Positions 27,341-37,113 of a stretch of 64,000 bases of DNA are shown here, in pieces. This DNA is from Microbulbifer variabilis ATCC 700307. GTDB taxonomy: Bacteria > Pseudomonadota > Gammaproteobacteria > Pseudomonadales > Cellvibrionaceae. The translations under genes and the position numbers were made by a program. The stretch is from assembly GCF_000380565.1 (NCBI RefSeq), contig NZ_AQYJ01000020.1, forward strand, positions 123,473 to 187,472, in the 5' to 3' direction. The stretch's first letter is position 1; each line of letters begins with the position of its first letter. The notes beneath the pieces were generated by a model, which did no database searches, was not told the DNA's origin, and worked only from the letters and a program-made list of their open reading frames with translations.

Positions 27341-28141
27341 TTAGGGAGAGTAAACATAGCGGGCTACTTCGCCCACAGCAAAAAAACCACAATCCAGAGG
27401 CAATTGCTGTTTATTCGCCGGCGCAAGTGCCACCAGGCTGCGATGGTGGCTGGCCTGGGCCTGCTGAAGCAAGTGACGAAAGAGTGCACGGCCGATTCCA
27501 CGGCTCCGGTATGCCTCTAACGTAACGAGGTCATAAAGACCCAATGCATCGGCGGAGGCAAACAGGCAACCCGCCGCCACTGGGGTACCCTCCAAGCGCG
27601 CGAGAACAAACTTGAGCCGCGCACGTTTCTGTTCAGGTATATCTACCAACGCCCGATAAAACTTTTTCAGCTGCGCCCCTTCCTGGACGCTGCCACACCC
27701 AGCCGCCTGTACTTCTGCATAGCTGGCGAGATCCTCTTTTTTTACGGGGGATATCACCAATTTTTCATTTTCATCTGCCCCTGCCGCAGCATCCGGGCTG
27801 AGGCGCTGGATCTCTGCCGCCATAGCCACTTGCGACTGCCTGCGCTGCAAACCCATTTCTGCCAAGGCGCTGTCATCCTGAGGCTTGGAGGCACTGTGCC
27901 AAAGGGTAAAAGGACTGTGGCGCTCAGCAAAATAATCCAGCGCAAACCGTTGCAGTATACGCGGTGGCATTACCGAATTTGAGACCACCTGGTTAAGACG
28001 ACCCGACAGTAGACCACTATCGCTGCGCACTATTCCGGTGATTTCCTTGGTGTGATTTGGATTGAGTAAGCCCGCACAATAGCTGGCGTGGTTCTCGAGG
28101 TTTCGACAGACGAGGTTTTTGGCGCTGAGACTGTATTTCAT
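27341..28141 (-). CDS. GNAT-family N-acetyltransferase
   Basis: A 266-aa protein with the GNAT fold in its C-terminal half; the acetyl-CoA motif A is Y-R-S-R-G-I-G-R-A-L-F-R-H-L-L near residue 215. The N-terminal half (about 1-115) is a second, decayed GNAT-like module with P-F-T-L-W and D-S-A-L-A-E-M-G-L. The substrate is unknown. It converges on epmA with a 37-bp gap. Confidence 0.8.
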   Translation of the reverse strand: MKYSLSAKNLVCRNLENHASYCAGLLNPNHTKEITGIVRSDSGLLSGRLNQVVSNSVMPPRILQRFALDYFAERHSPFTLWHSASKPQDDSALAEMGLQRRQSQVAMAAEIQRLSPDAAAGADENEKLVISPVKKEDLASYAEVQAAGCGSVQEGAQLKKFYRALVDIPEQKRARLKFVLARLEGTPVAAGCLFASADALGLYDLVTLEAYRSRGIGRALFRHLLQQAQASHHRSLVALAPANKQQLPLDCGFFAVGEVARYVYSP

Positions 28142-28222
28142 GGGTACAAGGATAGTTCCATTTATCCGTTTCCCTTGGGAAGAAGTTACCCCGTTGTTTC
28201 AATACAAACGGAGTAACAATCG

Positions 28223-29050
28223 CTACTTTTCCACTTGTGAAAGGGCGCATTGATCCATGGACATAGCCGGCTGGGCACAAGTTGCCGGCCCCTGAACCTT
28301 GGCAGGTACCCCAGCCACCAGTGTCTTTTCCGGGACCGGTTTTAGTACCACACTGCCGGAGGCCACCTGGGCACATTCACCCACTTCAATATTGCCAAGT
28401 ACTTTGCTACCAGCGCCAATCAGGACGCCACAGCGGATTTTCGGATGGCGATCGCCACTCTCTTTACCAGTGCCACCCAGGGTCACCGACTGCATAATGG
28501 AGACATTATTCTCCACCACTGCGGTTTCACCGATAACAATACCGGTCGCGTGATCCAATAATATCCCCTCTCCCACCTTAGCTGCGGGGTGAATATCCAC
28601 ACTGAACACTACAGATACCCGATGTTGTAGAAATAATGCCAGTGAGCGGCGCTGCTGTTTCCACAACCAATGTGCCACCCGGTATACCTGCAGCGCGTGG
28701 AAGCCCTTGAAATATAAAAAGGGCTCAAAAAGGGAGTTACAGGCAGAGTCACGCAAGTAAATAGCATTCAGGTCTGCGCGGGCAGCGTGACCAATACTTG
28801 GGTCCGCCTCCAGGGCCTCATCGATCACTTCGCGGATCAACAATGCTGGTGCTACAGCGTTATCCAGTTTATTGGCCAGGTGAAAGCTAAGCGCCGCCTC
28901 CAGAGAGCTGTGATTGAGAATAGTGGCATGCAGAAAGCTGGCGAGAATGGGCTCCTGCTCTACTTGCTGCGCTACTTCAGTACGAATTCTTTCCCATAAC
29001 AGGTCCGTCTTTGCCTCTGCGCAGGTGACATTCATTGCGGGTTTTTCCAT
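28223..29050 (-). CDS. cysE: Serine O-acetyltransferase
   Basis: A 275-aa enzyme that makes O-acetylserine for cysteine synthesis. N-terminal SATase helical domain, then the left-handed hexapeptide beta-helix with D-H-A-T-G-I-V-I-G-E-T-A and T-L-G-G-T-G-K-E-S-G-D-R-H-P-K-I. It has the C-terminal extension typical of the feedback-sensitive CysE of enterobacteria. The ATG lies 1 nt after the srkA stop, preceded by GGGAG, so it is translationally coupled to srkA. Confidence 0.94.
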   Translation of the reverse strand: MEKPAMNVTCAEAKTDLLWERIRTEVAQQVEQEPILASFLHATILNHSSLEAALSFHLANKLDNAVAPALLIREVIDEALEADPSIGHAARADLNAIYLRDSACNSLFEPFLYFKGFHALQVYRVAHWLWKQQRRSLALFLQHRVSVVFSVDIHPAAKVGEGILLDHATGIVIGETAVVENNVSIMQSVTLGGTGKESGDRHPKIRCGVLIGAGSKVLGNIEVGECAQVASGSVVLKPVPEKTLVAGVPAKVQGPATCAQPAMSMDQCALSQVEK

Positions 29051-29051
29051 G

Positions 29052-30038
29052 TTAGACCGCTCCCAGTGTCAGTGGAGGTTCCAGCAGCGCTGACTGCTGC
29101 TCGCGTAATGCCAGTATATGTTCAGCCCAATAGCGGGCCGTATTGAACCAGGGGAAAGCCTGGGGAAATGCCGGGTCCTGCCAGCGACGTGCCAGCCAGG
29201 CAGCGTGATGCATCTGGCGAAGGCAACGCAACGGTTCCACCAGCTGTAACTGCTGGGGATCAAAACGATAGAAGGTTTCATAACCTTCGAGAACCGTGTC
29301 CAGGTATGCAGTTTGCTCAGCGCGGTTGCCGGAGATCAACATCCAAATATCCTGGATAGCCGGCCCCATCAGGCAATCATCCAAGTCAACAAACCAGGGG
29401 GTGTCATCGCGCCACAGGAAGTTGCCGCTGTGGCAGTCACCGTGCAGGCGCAACAGATCCCAGTCACGCTCAAAAAGTGGGGCCACCTGCTCAATGATAT
29501 GACCCGTAACGGAGGCATAGGCCTCCCGGTTCTCCAAGGGCAGGAAATCACCACCGAGAATAAATTCTCGGCTGTCGATGGCAAAGTGCTGCAGGGTCAG
29601 GGACGGGCGATGGCTAAACGGCTTAGCACTACCTACAGCATGGATGCGTCCAAGCATGGTCCCCACCTGCTCCAGGTGATCAAAATTATCCATTTCCAAC
29701 TGGCGCCCACCGCGACGGGGAAACAACGCAAAGCGGAAACCTTGGGATTCCAGCAAGGTGCGTCCGTCAAATTGCAGGGGCGCCACTACGGGAATTTCCT
29801 CTTCTGCCAATTCCAGGGTGAACTGGTGCTCCTCCAATATCTGCTGATCGCTCCAGCGATCCGGGCGATAAAACTTGGCGATCAGTGGTTCCGTACCCTC
29901 AATACCCACCTGGTAAACGCGATTTTCATAGCTGTTTAAAGGGAAAATACGCGCATCAGAGACAAGCCCACTACTCTCAACGCAGTCAATCACCACGTCC
30001 GGCGTGAGGGCTTCGTAGGGATGGTGATTCTGGGCCAT
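29052..30038 (-). CDS. srkA: Stress response kinase A (YihE)
   Basis: A 328-aa protein-kinase-like fold enzyme (ChoK/APH-like Ser/Thr kinase). It shows L-N-S-Y-E-N-R-V-Y-Q-V (glycine-loop equivalent), the catalytic R-L-H-G-D-C-H-S-G-N and the metal D in W-F-V-D-L-D-D. In E. coli SrkA counteracts MazEF-linked death under envelope and oxidative stress. The start at 30038 is ATG; an in-frame TTG 12 nt earlier has no better ribosome binding site. Confidence 0.92.
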   Translation of the reverse strand: MAQNHHPYEALTPDVVIDCVESSGLVSDARIFPLNSYENRVYQVGIEGTEPLIAKFYRPDRWSDQQILEEHQFTLELAEEEIPVVAPLQFDGRTLLESQGFRFALFPRRGGRQLEMDNFDHLEQVGTMLGRIHAVGSAKPFSHRPSLTLQHFAIDSREFILGGDFLPLENREAYASVTGHIIEQVAPLFERDWDLLRLHGDCHSGNFLWRDDTPWFVDLDDCLMGPAIQDIWMLISGNRAEQTAYLDTVLEGYETFYRFDPQQLQLVEPLRCLRQMHHAAWLARRWQDPAFPQAFPWFNTARYWAEHILALREQQSALLEPPLTLGAV

Positions 30039-30198
30039 AGCGGGTACCAACTGGATTGCAGCTGGCTATGCTAACGCGGTGGCAGGGGCGGGGACAAACA
30101 CTGAATTAGATTGTTATGCCTGGCTGTGGCCTCAGTAGAAAAATAAGTGCAGTGTTGCCGTTCGGCACTCTGACGTACCAGCCGTGCTCTATGCAATT

Positions 30199-30669
30199 TT
30201 AACCGCCATTTTCCCGCTGTTGCTGCAATAGCTGAACTACGCGGTCGCGGCCAAACACCTTGGCAAAATCCTCTGCAGAGTGCCCAGCTTTATTGGCTTG
30301 CTGTGGATCACAATCCTGCTTAAGTAAAGTGCGGGCAAGGGCAAATTCACCGCGGAAAACCGCCGCCATCAGAGCAGTATTCCCACGCCGATCCTGTACA
30401 CAGGCGTCAGCGCCCTTTCGCAATAGGTAGTTCACCGCCTGCGCATTGCCGTTATAAGTAGCAATCATAAGGGCCGTATAGCCTTTGGAATTGCGAACAT
30501 CCAGAGGAAAACCCGCTTCGGAAAATTCACGCAATACTTCAGTATCACCGACCCTGGCCGCAGCAAAAAAATACCGGGAGAGTTCGGCAAAACCAGAGCC
30601 GGCATTTCCTGGCTCTTCGGCCTGAACACCCAGGGCAAGTAAGAGCAGCGTGGATAATATTGATCTCAT
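30199..30669 (-). CDS. ankB: Exported ankyrin-repeat protein, partner of catalase
   Basis: A 156-aa protein with a signal peptide (M-R-S-I-L-S-T-L-L-L-L-A-L-G-V-Q-A) and about four ankyrin repeats (G-D-T-E-V-L-R-E-F, G-Y-T-A-L-M-I-A-T-Y-N-G-N-A, G-N-T-A-L-M-A-A-V-F-R-G-E-F, G-H-S-A-E-D-F-A). It follows katB by 54 nt on the same strand, the same pair as katB-ankB in Pseudomonas aeruginosa, where AnkB is needed for full KatB activity. The ATG at 30669 is chosen over an in-frame TTG 15 nt upstream. Confidence 0.85.
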   Translation of the reverse strand: MRSILSTLLLLALGVQAEEPGNAGSGFAELSRYFFAAARVGDTEVLREFSEAGFPLDVRNSKGYTALMIATYNGNAQAVNYLLRKGADACVQDRRGNTALMAAVFRGEFALARTLLKQDCDPQQANKAGHSAEDFAKVFGRDRVVQLLQQQRENGG

Positions 30670-30689
30670 AGTTGCATCTCTCAAATATT

Positions 30690-30710
30690 GCGGGTGACAA
30701 AGCCACCCGC
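30690..30710 (-). other. Intercistronic hairpin katB-ankB
   Basis: GCGGGTG (30690-30696) pairs with CACCCGC (30704-30710) around 7 nt, 13 nt after the katB stop. Without a T-run it may stabilise the katB part of the mRNA and keep ankB output lower. Confidence 0.5.
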
Positions 30711-30723
30711 TCTCCAGTTAAAT

Positions 30724-32223
30724 TTACTGAACCAGTTTCCTGACTCGAACCAAATCTCCACCAACAGCTTTGGTCAGGCGTTGTCCGTAATCATTGTCGG
30801 CTTGGTAGAAGTAGCTCAGCATAATGTGCTTGGTATTATCATCGCGCACTTTACCCAGATCGCCAGCCAGGTTTTCGATCAGATTCTGGCGTTCTTCCGG
30901 GCTCAGACTGCGATAGAAGGCACCCGCCTGAGCAAAAGGCAGCTTCTTCTCAATCGCCTTTTGCTGGGTGCGACCACTTAGAGGTTTACTGCTGTAAAGG
31001 CCTTTCGGGTCCTCATTGCGCACATCGATGCGGCTCGGCTGGTAATTCACAGTAGAAGCCTGTTGACCGTAATTGCCTGCTCCATCCTGATTCCAGTTGG
31101 TTACCACCACGCGGGGGCGGTTGATCGGCAACTGCTGGTGGTTGGCGCCCAGGCGATACATTTGAGTATCAGAGTAGGAAAACACACGCCCCTGTAACAA
31201 GCGGTCTTCAGATGGCTCAATACCGGGAACAATATTGGCTGGCGCAAACGCGGATTGTTCGGTTTCCTGGAAGAAATTAGTGGGCACACGGTTGAGCGTC
31301 ATAGTGCCGACTTTGGTTTCTTTCACGTCCAACCACATTTTGGTGGCATCTAACGGATTGTAATTAAAACTGTTCAGCTGCGAGGGCTTCAGCACTTTAA
31401 TATACAAGTCCCACTGGGGATATTCGCCCTTTTCAATCGCCGCATACATATCGCGGGTAGCATGACTGAAGTCCTTGCTCTGAATTTCCGCTGCCTCTTC
31501 CGCAGTCAGGTTTTTAATACCCTGACGGGTTTTCCAATGAAATTTCACATAATTCACATCACCCTTGTCATTAACAAGCTTATAGGCGTGAACGCCCCAG
31601 CCATCCATCTGACGCAAATTGGCTGGTGTACCGTAATCGGAATAGACCCAACTCAACATATGGGTGGATTCCGGCACGTGGCTAAAAAAATCAAAGAAGC
31701 GATTGGGGTCCTGCTGATTAGTCACCGGGGAGGGCTTCAGCGAATGAACCATATCCGGGAATTTAATCGCATCACGGATAAAAAATACCGGCAGGTTATT
31801 CCCTACCAAATCCCAGTTACCTTCTTCTGTATAAAATTTGGTGGCAAATCCACGCGGATCGCGCAGGGTTTCCGGTGAACCCTTAGAGTGAATTACAGTA
31901 GAAAAGCGCACAAACACGGGAGTTTTGCTACCGGGCTCAAAGACCGCAGCGCGCGTTAAGTGGCTGATATCCGCTATAGGCACAAATTCACCGTGAACTC
32001 CGGTTCCTCGCGCATGCACCACTCTCTCAGGGATACGTTCTCGCGCGAAGCGTTGCAATTTCTGAATTAAGTGCACATCCTGTAATAGGTTACCGCCATT
32101 CTCTCCTGCAGTCTGGGAGTTCTGGTTATCACCCACCGGCGCACCATTATCGCGGGTAAGTGTCTCAGCATTGGCGCCTCCTATGAGGCCAATAGTTAAT
32201 GCAAATAAGGGAAGGTATTTCAT
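30724..32223 (-). CDS. katB: Periplasmic catalase
   Basis: A 499-aa monofunctional heme catalase (clade of small-subunit enzymes). Distal His in V-V-H-A-R-G-T-G-V-H-G, conserved Asn in P-V-F-F-I-R-D-A-I-K-F-P-D, and the proximal heme-Tyr in R-V-F-S-Y-S-D-T-Q. The start at 32223 gives a signal peptide ending A-N-A before E-T-L-T; the upstream 20-residue extension is not conserved-looking. So it removes H2O2 in the periplasm, like P. aeruginosa KatB. Confidence 0.95.
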   Translation of the reverse strand: MKYLPLFALTIGLIGGANAETLTRDNGAPVGDNQNSQTAGENGGNLLQDVHLIQKLQRFARERIPERVVHARGTGVHGEFVPIADISHLTRAAVFEPGSKTPVFVRFSTVIHSKGSPETLRDPRGFATKFYTEEGNWDLVGNNLPVFFIRDAIKFPDMVHSLKPSPVTNQQDPNRFFDFFSHVPESTHMLSWVYSDYGTPANLRQMDGWGVHAYKLVNDKGDVNYVKFHWKTRQGIKNLTAEEAAEIQSKDFSHATRDMYAAIEKGEYPQWDLYIKVLKPSQLNSFNYNPLDATKMWLDVKETKVGTMTLNRVPTNFFQETEQSAFAPANIVPGIEPSEDRLLQGRVFSYSDTQMYRLGANHQQLPINRPRVVVTNWNQDGAGNYGQQASTVNYQPSRIDVRNEDPKGLYSSKPLSGRTQQKAIEKKLPFAQAGAFYRSLSPEERQNLIENLAGDLGKVRDDNTKHIMLSYFYQADNDYGQRLTKAVGGDLVRVRKLVQ

Positions 32224-32234
32224 CGCTGGGTTTG

Positions 32235-32289
32235 CCCCTGTAGTTGTTTCTATCACAGGGGAAAAGCTTATAGGGGCGAACAATAAGCT
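32235..32289 (-). promoter_or_regulatory. Two dyads upstream of katB
   Basis: CCCCTGT (32235-32241) with ACAGGGG (32255-32261) forms an mRNA hairpin that would bury the AGGGG ribosome-binding sequence, which lies 11 nt before the ATG. Next to it AGCTTAT (32265-32271) and ATAAGCT (32283-32289) form an operator-like dyad with 11-bp spacing. I could not match an OxyR site convincingly. Confidence 0.5.
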
Positions 32290-32379
32290 GGAAATTGGAC
32301 CTTATTATCGTTCTTATAGCGGGGATTAATTGAGAGAGAAAGTTGAATTACCCCAGAGATAATGCCCTCAATTATCCTG

Positions 32380-32763
32380 TTATTTTTTCACATGCTTGGG
32401 CATCAGATACCAAAGGATTACAGCAACCAAATAAAGCGCAGGTATATCTCCCATCAGGTTTTCTCGCTCTGTAACATCAACAAGGGCCTGAATTAACATA
32501 ATGGTTGCATGCACCAGACTCGACCAAATAGTAAACCAAATTAAGCTGGCATTAGCCGCCGGGTTTTTGGCCGCGCGAATTAGAAATACTCCCAGGGTGG
32601 CATATACACCCATTATCATCTGCTCATATTCCGGTTGTCGAGGAGTCCAGCCCCATCCCGCAGGCCATATCCACATCATCATTGGAAAAATAGCCAGAAT
32701 AAAAATCAAGCCAACAACAACCAGCGCAATAGACAGATACTTGGCGCGAGCATTATCATCCAT
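32380..32763 (-). CDS. Four-span membrane protein, DUF6632-like
   Basis: A 127-aa hydrophobic protein with spans at about 9-32, 48-62, 70-92 and 104-121. It has W-x-W-x-x-x-W-G-W and Y-x-x-M-I-M-G-V-Y features that I associate with DUF6632; this family call is tentative. The ATG has a TGGAGAG site. Function unknown. Confidence 0.65.
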   Translation of the reverse strand: MDDNARAKYLSIALVVVGLIFILAIFPMMMWIWPAGWGWTPRQPEYEQMIMGVYATLGVFLIRAAKNPAANASLIWFTIWSSLVHATIMLIQALVDVTERENLMGDIPALYLVAVILWYLMPKHVKK

Positions 32764-32803
32764 AAAGCTCTCCAGCAGTTATCAGTTAAGTTAAGCTCTT
32801 CAG

Positions 32804-33181
32804 CTAGCCCTGCAGGTCGCCTGGAAGATGGCAGACCACTTCCAGGTTATTGCCATCGGGATCTAAAACGTAGGCCGCATAGTAGTCTGGGTGATACTGC
32901 TCATAGACGTCGGGCACACCATTATCGGTGCCTCCGGCCTGGAGCGCGGCCCGGTAGAAATCACGCACCACCTCGCGCTCTTCCGCGCGAAATGCGATAT
33001 GTAATTGTCCGCTGGCAGGTCCGCTACTATAGATCCAGAACTCAGGTTTATCCGCCCAGCCAAAACCGGCAGAATTATCAAACTCCATCACCAGCTCATA
33101 TCCCAGAGGAGTGAGGGACTGGCGGTAAAAGTCACTGCTACGCGCAAGGTCCTGAACTGGAATTTTGATATGGTCCAACAT
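32804..33181 (-). CDS. VOC-family (glyoxalase/dioxygenase fold) protein
   Basis: A 125-aa single-domain VOC protein: M-L-D-H-I-K-I-P-V-Q-D-L at the N-terminus, Y-R-Q-S-L-T-P-L-G-Y, H-I-A-F-R-A near 65 and D-P-D-G-N-N-L-E-V-V at the end, giving the usual H...E metal positions. The start at 33181 has GGAAGC upstream; the longer reading adds 30 residues without features. The substrate is not known. It lies 40 nt upstream of the DUF6632-like gene on the same strand. Confidence 0.85.
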   Translation of the reverse strand: MLDHIKIPVQDLARSSDFYRQSLTPLGYELVMEFDNSAGFGWADKPEFWIYSSGPASGQLHIAFRAEEREVVRDFYRAALQAGGTDNGVPDVYEQYHPDYYAAYVLDPDGNNLEVVCHLPGDLQG

Positions 33182-33367
33182 GCATAAGCTTCCAAAGTAA
33201 AGCAGTGGCAATATCGACAACCTGCAAGATAGTCCAGCGGATTGAAGTGTGCCCTTTTTGGGGAAAATCATGTCGGCTTTTACAGCCTATGAGACTGTCT
33301 TTAAGCGAACAAAAAACTCAGTAGAGAATGCCATTGCGTATACAAATCTCAAATGACATATCTAATT

Positions 33368-33386
33368 TGGCCAGGAAAACTGGCCA
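33368..33386 (-). terminator. Hairpin after the small membrane protein gene
   Basis: TGGCCAG (33368-33374) and CTGGCCA (33380-33386) form a 7-bp stem with a 5-nt loop, 27 nt downstream of the stop at 33413. The following sequence in the minus direction is only moderately T-rich. Confidence 0.35.
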
Positions 33387-33412
33387 GAAAAATTTAGTAT
33401 TCACGTCATCAT

Positions 33413-33829
33413 CTAAGGGGTGACATACCAATGATGTAATCCATAGGCCGCCACCCCAAAACCAAAGATAAGCTGGCCAACTAGTAGCACACGAAATGCA
33501 AACGTATATCGAGCGAGATCCCCCCTGCGTATTGCGTCATTGGAAAAGATCCTGGCTTCCTCTGGAAAATTCTGCTCCAACGTTTTAAGAGCCGGCACAG
33601 CAAGTTTAAGTAGTTGACGGCTTCGGATATCCATTAGCCAGAATACAGTTACCAGGATTACCACAAATCCGCCCAGCAGAGCCAGGATAAGCGGATGAAA
33701 GTTTTTCTCTACCGCGGTGAAGATGCCCCCCTCGACAAACATGGTTAATACCACAAAGAAATTAAATACCTTGAGTCGCTGATCTGCGGCAAAACGGTAG
33801 TGCTCGCAAAGATACTGTCCCTGCTCCAA
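33413..33829 (-). CDS. Hypothetical three-span membrane protein
   Basis: A 138-aa protein that I do not recognise. Spans lie at about 20-38, 45-66 and 112-131; the segment 67-110 between is charged and cytoplasmic-like. The start is TTG at 33827-33829, supported by an excellent AAAGGAG 7 nt upstream. It precedes the VOC gene with a 231-bp gap that has no gene. Confidence 0.65.
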   Translation of the reverse strand: MEQGQYLCEHYRFAADQRLKVFNFFVVLTMFVEGGIFTAVEKNFHPLILALLGGFVVILVTVFWLMDIRSRQLLKLAVPALKTLEQNFPEEARIFSNDAIRRGDLARYTFAFRVLLVGQLIFGFGVAAYGLHHWYVTP

Positions 33830-33940
33830 ACGGATTCTCCTTTACTGCATTGAGCAACTGGGCTTACCCCAATCTGCTAAAAGCTTGTCGTTATGTTCAA
33901 GCCTTGTCAGCTATAAAATGGCTGTTTTTACTGCCAGTAA

Positions 33941-33965
33941 AAAAGCCGGGCTAAACCCGGCTTTT
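33941..33965. terminator. Intrinsic terminator of acs
   Basis: AAAAGCCGGG (33941-33950) pairs perfectly with CCCGGCTTTT (33956-33965) around 5 nt, with a six-T run in the minus direction. It ends acs 58 nt after its stop and works on both strands in principle. Confidence 0.9.
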
Positions 33966-34023
33966 GCATTATGCCTCAGCGCGCTATGGCGACTAATCAA
34001 AGCATTGATGTGGTAAGTCTCTA

Positions 34024-35964
34024 TTAGCGATTTTCGCGATGCTCTACCAGCTCGTCAACTACTGAAGGGTCCGCGAGTGTGGAGGTATCTCCCAAGTTAT
34101 CCAGCTCATTACAAGCAATCTTACGCAAAATACGACGCATAATTTTGCCCGAGCGGGTTTTTGGTAATCCAGGTGCCCACTGGATGAAATCGGGCTTGGC
34201 AATAGGACCTATTTCTTTGGAACAGAGATCTATCAGCTCCTGATGTAGCGCATCAGAGGGAAGGCACCCTGACTTCAAAGTAACAAAAGCATAAATGCCC
34301 TGCCCCTTAATATCGTGGGGATAGCCAACGACTGCCGCTTCCGCCGTATCATTGTGCAATACCAGGGCACTCTCAATTTCCGCAGTGCCCAGGCGGTGGC
34401 CGGACACATTCAATACATCATCTATGCGGCCTGTAATCCAGTAGTAGCCATCCTCATCCCTGCGCGCCCCATCGCCGGTGAAGTAATAACCGGGATACAT
34501 GGAGAAATAGGTATCGATCATGCGCTGGCGATCTCCGTAAACTCCACGAATTATTGAGGGCCAGCTTCTCTTGATCACCAAAGAACCCTCACCTACACCA
34601 TGAATTTCCCTGCCGTTCCCATCTAAAAGCGCCGGCTGGACACCAAAGAATGGCTTGCTAGCGGAGCCGGGTTTAAGTGCCAGAGCTCCAGGCAGAGGGG
34701 TGATCATATGGGCACCAGTTTCAGTCTGCCACCAGGTGTCCACAATTGGGCAGCGCTCATCGCCAACTACCTTGTAGTACCACTCCCAGGCCTCCGGATT
34801 AATCGGCTCACCAACGGTACCCAGCAGACGTAATGAGCTTCGATCCGTACCTGTTACAAATTTATCACCGGCTCCCATCAGCGCGCGAATTGCTGTCGGC
34901 GCCGTGTAAAAGCTATTTACTTTGTGTTTATCTACAACCTGCCAGAACCGGGATGCATCGGGGTAAGTGGGTACTCCCTCAAACATTAAACTCGTAGCGC
35001 CAGCGCACAGGGGTCCATAGACGATATAGCTGTGTCCTGTGATCCAACCAACATCAGCAGTACACCAAAAAACCTCGCCCTCTTTGTAATCGAATACATA
35101 TTTGAAAGTCATAGTGGCCATCAATAGATAGCCAGCAGTGTTGTGTAAAACTCCCTTGGGCTTTCCAGTAGATCCGGAGGTATACAAAATAAAGAGAGGG
35201 TCCTCTGCGCCGATAACTTCTGGCGGACAGTCACTTTCCATTTCGACCACGGACTCGGCATACCAGATATCCCGCTTACTGTCCCAGTCCACCGCTGTGC
35301 CCGTATGTTTAACCACTATCGCCGTATGCACATTGGGGCAGTCTGCCAATGCTTTATCCACATTGGCTTTCAGGGGCACTCGCTTGCCGCCGCGGACCGC
35401 TTCATCAGCAGTAATCACCAGGTGACAATCGGAATCGAGGATGCGATCTTTCAGGGATACCGGGGAGAAGCCACCAAACACGACCGAGTGCACCGCACCG
35501 ATACGGGCACAGGCGAGCATAGCGTAGGCTGCCTCGGGGATCATCGGCATATAGATACAAACCCGATCCCCTTTTTTAACCCCTCGGGACTTCAGTAGGT
35601 TGGCCAGCCGACACACATTTTCGTATAGGCTTTGATAGCTGATTGCCTTGCTGTCCGCGGGATCATCCCCTTCCCAAAGAATCGCTGTCTGCTCGCCACG
35701 GTTGGCCAGATGTCGGTCAATACAGTTCACGGTTACGTTTAACTGACCATCAGAGAACCAGGCGGCGTGGCCTTTGTGCAGATCCTCCTCAAGAACTTGC
35801 GTAAACGGCTTGTCCCACTGCAAAAAGTCCTTGGCCTGTTGCGCCCAAAATGCCTCTGGGCTCTCCACCGATTGGCGGTACATTCTTTCGTAGTCTTCAG
35901 CGCTAATAAGCGCGTTGGCAGCAAAACTGGGGGGAACCGGGCGGGTATGCACTTCAGACATCAT
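34024..35964 (-). CDS. acs: Acetyl-coenzyme A synthetase
   Basis: A 646-aa AMP-forming ligase that activates acetate through acetyl-AMP. It shows the P-loop [11 protein letters not shown], the W-Y-K-V-V-G and T-W-W-Q-T-E-T-G motifs, [11 protein letters not shown] and the regulatory lysine in [11 protein letters not shown]. Two adjacent ATG codons (35964 and 35961) both fit the AGGAGAGG site. Acetyl-CoA from leucine breakdown and acetate meet here metabolically. Confidence 0.97.
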   Translation of the reverse strand: MMSEVHTRPVPPSFAANALISAEDYERMYRQSVESPEAFWAQQAKDFLQWDKPFTQVLEEDLHKGHAAWFSDGQLNVTVNCIDRHLANRGEQTAILWEGDDPADSKAISYQSLYENVCRLANLLKSRGVKKGDRVCIYMPMIPEAAYAMLACARIGAVHSVVFGGFSPVSLKDRILDSDCHLVITADEAVRGGKRVPLKANVDKALADCPNVHTAIVVKHTGTAVDWDSKRDIWYAESVVEMESDCPPEVIGAEDPLFILYTSGSTGKPKGVLHNTAGYLLMATMTFKYVFDYKEGEVFWCTADVGWITGHSYIVYGPLCAGATSLMFEGVPTYPDASRFWQVVDKHKVNSFYTAPTAIRALMGAGDKFVTGTDRSSLRLLGTVGEPINPEAWEWYYKVVGDERCPIVDTWWQTETGAHMITPLPGALALKPGSASKPFFGVQPALLDGNGREIHGVGEGSLVIKRSWPSIIRGVYGDRQRMIDTYFSMYPGYYFTGDGARRDEDGYYWITGRIDDVLNVSGHRLGTAEIESALVLHNDTAEAAVVGYPHDIKGQGIYAFVTLKSGCLPSDALHQELIDLCSKEIGPIAKPDFIQWAPGLPKTRSGKIMRRILRKIACNELDNLGDTSTLADPSVVDELVEHRENR

Positions 35965-36204
35965 CCTCTCCTTTATTATTAGCGCAGCAAGGCCAGCTTA
36001 GAGAAACCTGAAATTATTAGAGCTTTATTCTTGCCACTTTATAACATAGCCACTGCGAAATAATCTCCACATCTCACAGCCCAGTGTATTGGTAGGCGAT
36101 AATTCTATGCAGGCCCTGTAAGATAAAGCCACAACAAAAAAGAGGATAATGAAATAAAATCGGTTAATAAATCGCCTGTTTATTGCAGAAAATGCAGATA
36201 CCGA

Positions 36205-36591
36205 TTAAATCCAGATATCATTTTCAGCAGTTAACTCTCCACAGGCATCACCGGTATTAACAACCCCTTTGGGCTCAATCAGCAGGACTTCACATTCCTG
36301 TTCAGCCTTAGGTTTATGCTCCACACCTTTAGGCACTACTGTCATCTCACCGGGCCCCAGAGAAATGGCACTATCACGAAATTCAATCTCCATATTGCCC
36401 GAAATTACAATAAATACTTCATCGGTATCGGGATGATCATGCCAGGTAAACTCCCCTTGGATTTTCACCAGTTTTAACTGGTAATCATTCATCTGGGCAA
36501 TTACCTTAGGGGACCAGTGTTCCGAGAAAAGACTCAGCTTTTCTTTAAAATTGACAACTTCAGAACTCACTTTTTGATGCCTAGTTATCAT
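36205..36591 (-). CDS. Small cupin-domain protein
   Basis: A 128-aa single-cupin protein: motif 1 is [16 protein letters not shown] and motif 2 P-K-G-V-E-H-K-P, giving a two-His, Glu, His-type metal site. The ligand or substrate is unknown. Start at ATG 36591; a TTG 24 nt upstream is possible. It follows the DUF523 gene by 36 nt. Confidence 0.8.
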   Translation of the reverse strand: MITRHQKVSSEVVNFKEKLSLFSEHWSPKVIAQMNDYQLKLVKIQGEFTWHDHPDTDEVFIVISGNMEIEFRDSAISLGPGEMTVVPKGVEHKPKAEQECEVLLIEPKGVVNTGDACGELTAENDIWI

Positions 36592-36627
36592 TGGTCTAAA
36601 TTTATTTATGCTCAAAACTCAATTTGG

Positions 36628-37113
36628 TCAAGAAGAACCGATAAGTTCTCTGAGAATACCCACTGTATGCTGGCTAAATACCTGTATTCCCGATTTTTCA
36701 AGAAGCGCAGATACGACACCAACACCGACTATTTTCTTTCCTGAAAAACTGCCATCGTAAATATAACCGCTGCCGCAAGACGGACTATTTTCAGTAAGCA
36801 CTGCATAACGAATATTATGTCGACGACATAATTTGAGGGCCAGTTTAGCCCCCAACAAAAACTGGTCGGTTAAATCTTTTTTTTCGCTTCCTATAACTCT
36901 GGCTGCACCCGCTAAAATGTCTGCTCCATTACCACCGCTGATCTCCGCCGGCTCTCTCGGAATAGGCAGTCCGGCCGCAACTTCCGGACACAGAGGAACT
37001 ATCTCCTGGGTTTCCACAAGCCAATCAAAATCACTGTTGTAGACCTCAACATCAGTACCGTTGTAACGCACGGCACACCCCAGGAGGCAGGAACTAACTA
37101 GTATTTGGGTCAT
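36628..37113 (-). CDS. DUF523 family protein (TudS-like)
   Basis: A 161-aa protein with the cysteine pattern of DUF523: S-S-C-L-L-G-C at 8-14, C-P-E-V-A-A-G-L near 43 and E-N-S-P-S-C-G near 108. The family contains the 4Fe-4S thiouracil desulfidase TudS, and the three key cysteines appear kept. Some members are fused to DUF1722; this one is alone. Start at ATG 37113; a GTG 6 nt upstream is possible. Confidence 0.85.
   Translation of the reverse strand: MTQILVSSCLLGCAVRYNGTDVEVYNSDFDWLVETQEIVPLCPEVAAGLPIPREPAEISGGNGADILAGAARVIGSEKKDLTDQFLLGAKLALKLCRRHNIRYAVLTENSPSCGSGYIYDGSFSGKKIVGVGVVSALLEKSGIQVFSQHTVGILRELIGSS

Noticed and set aside
32265..32330. Possible OxyR site before katB
   Set aside because: The ATAG-N7-CTAT tetrad does not repeat in the right spacing; only the AGCTTAT dyad is clear.
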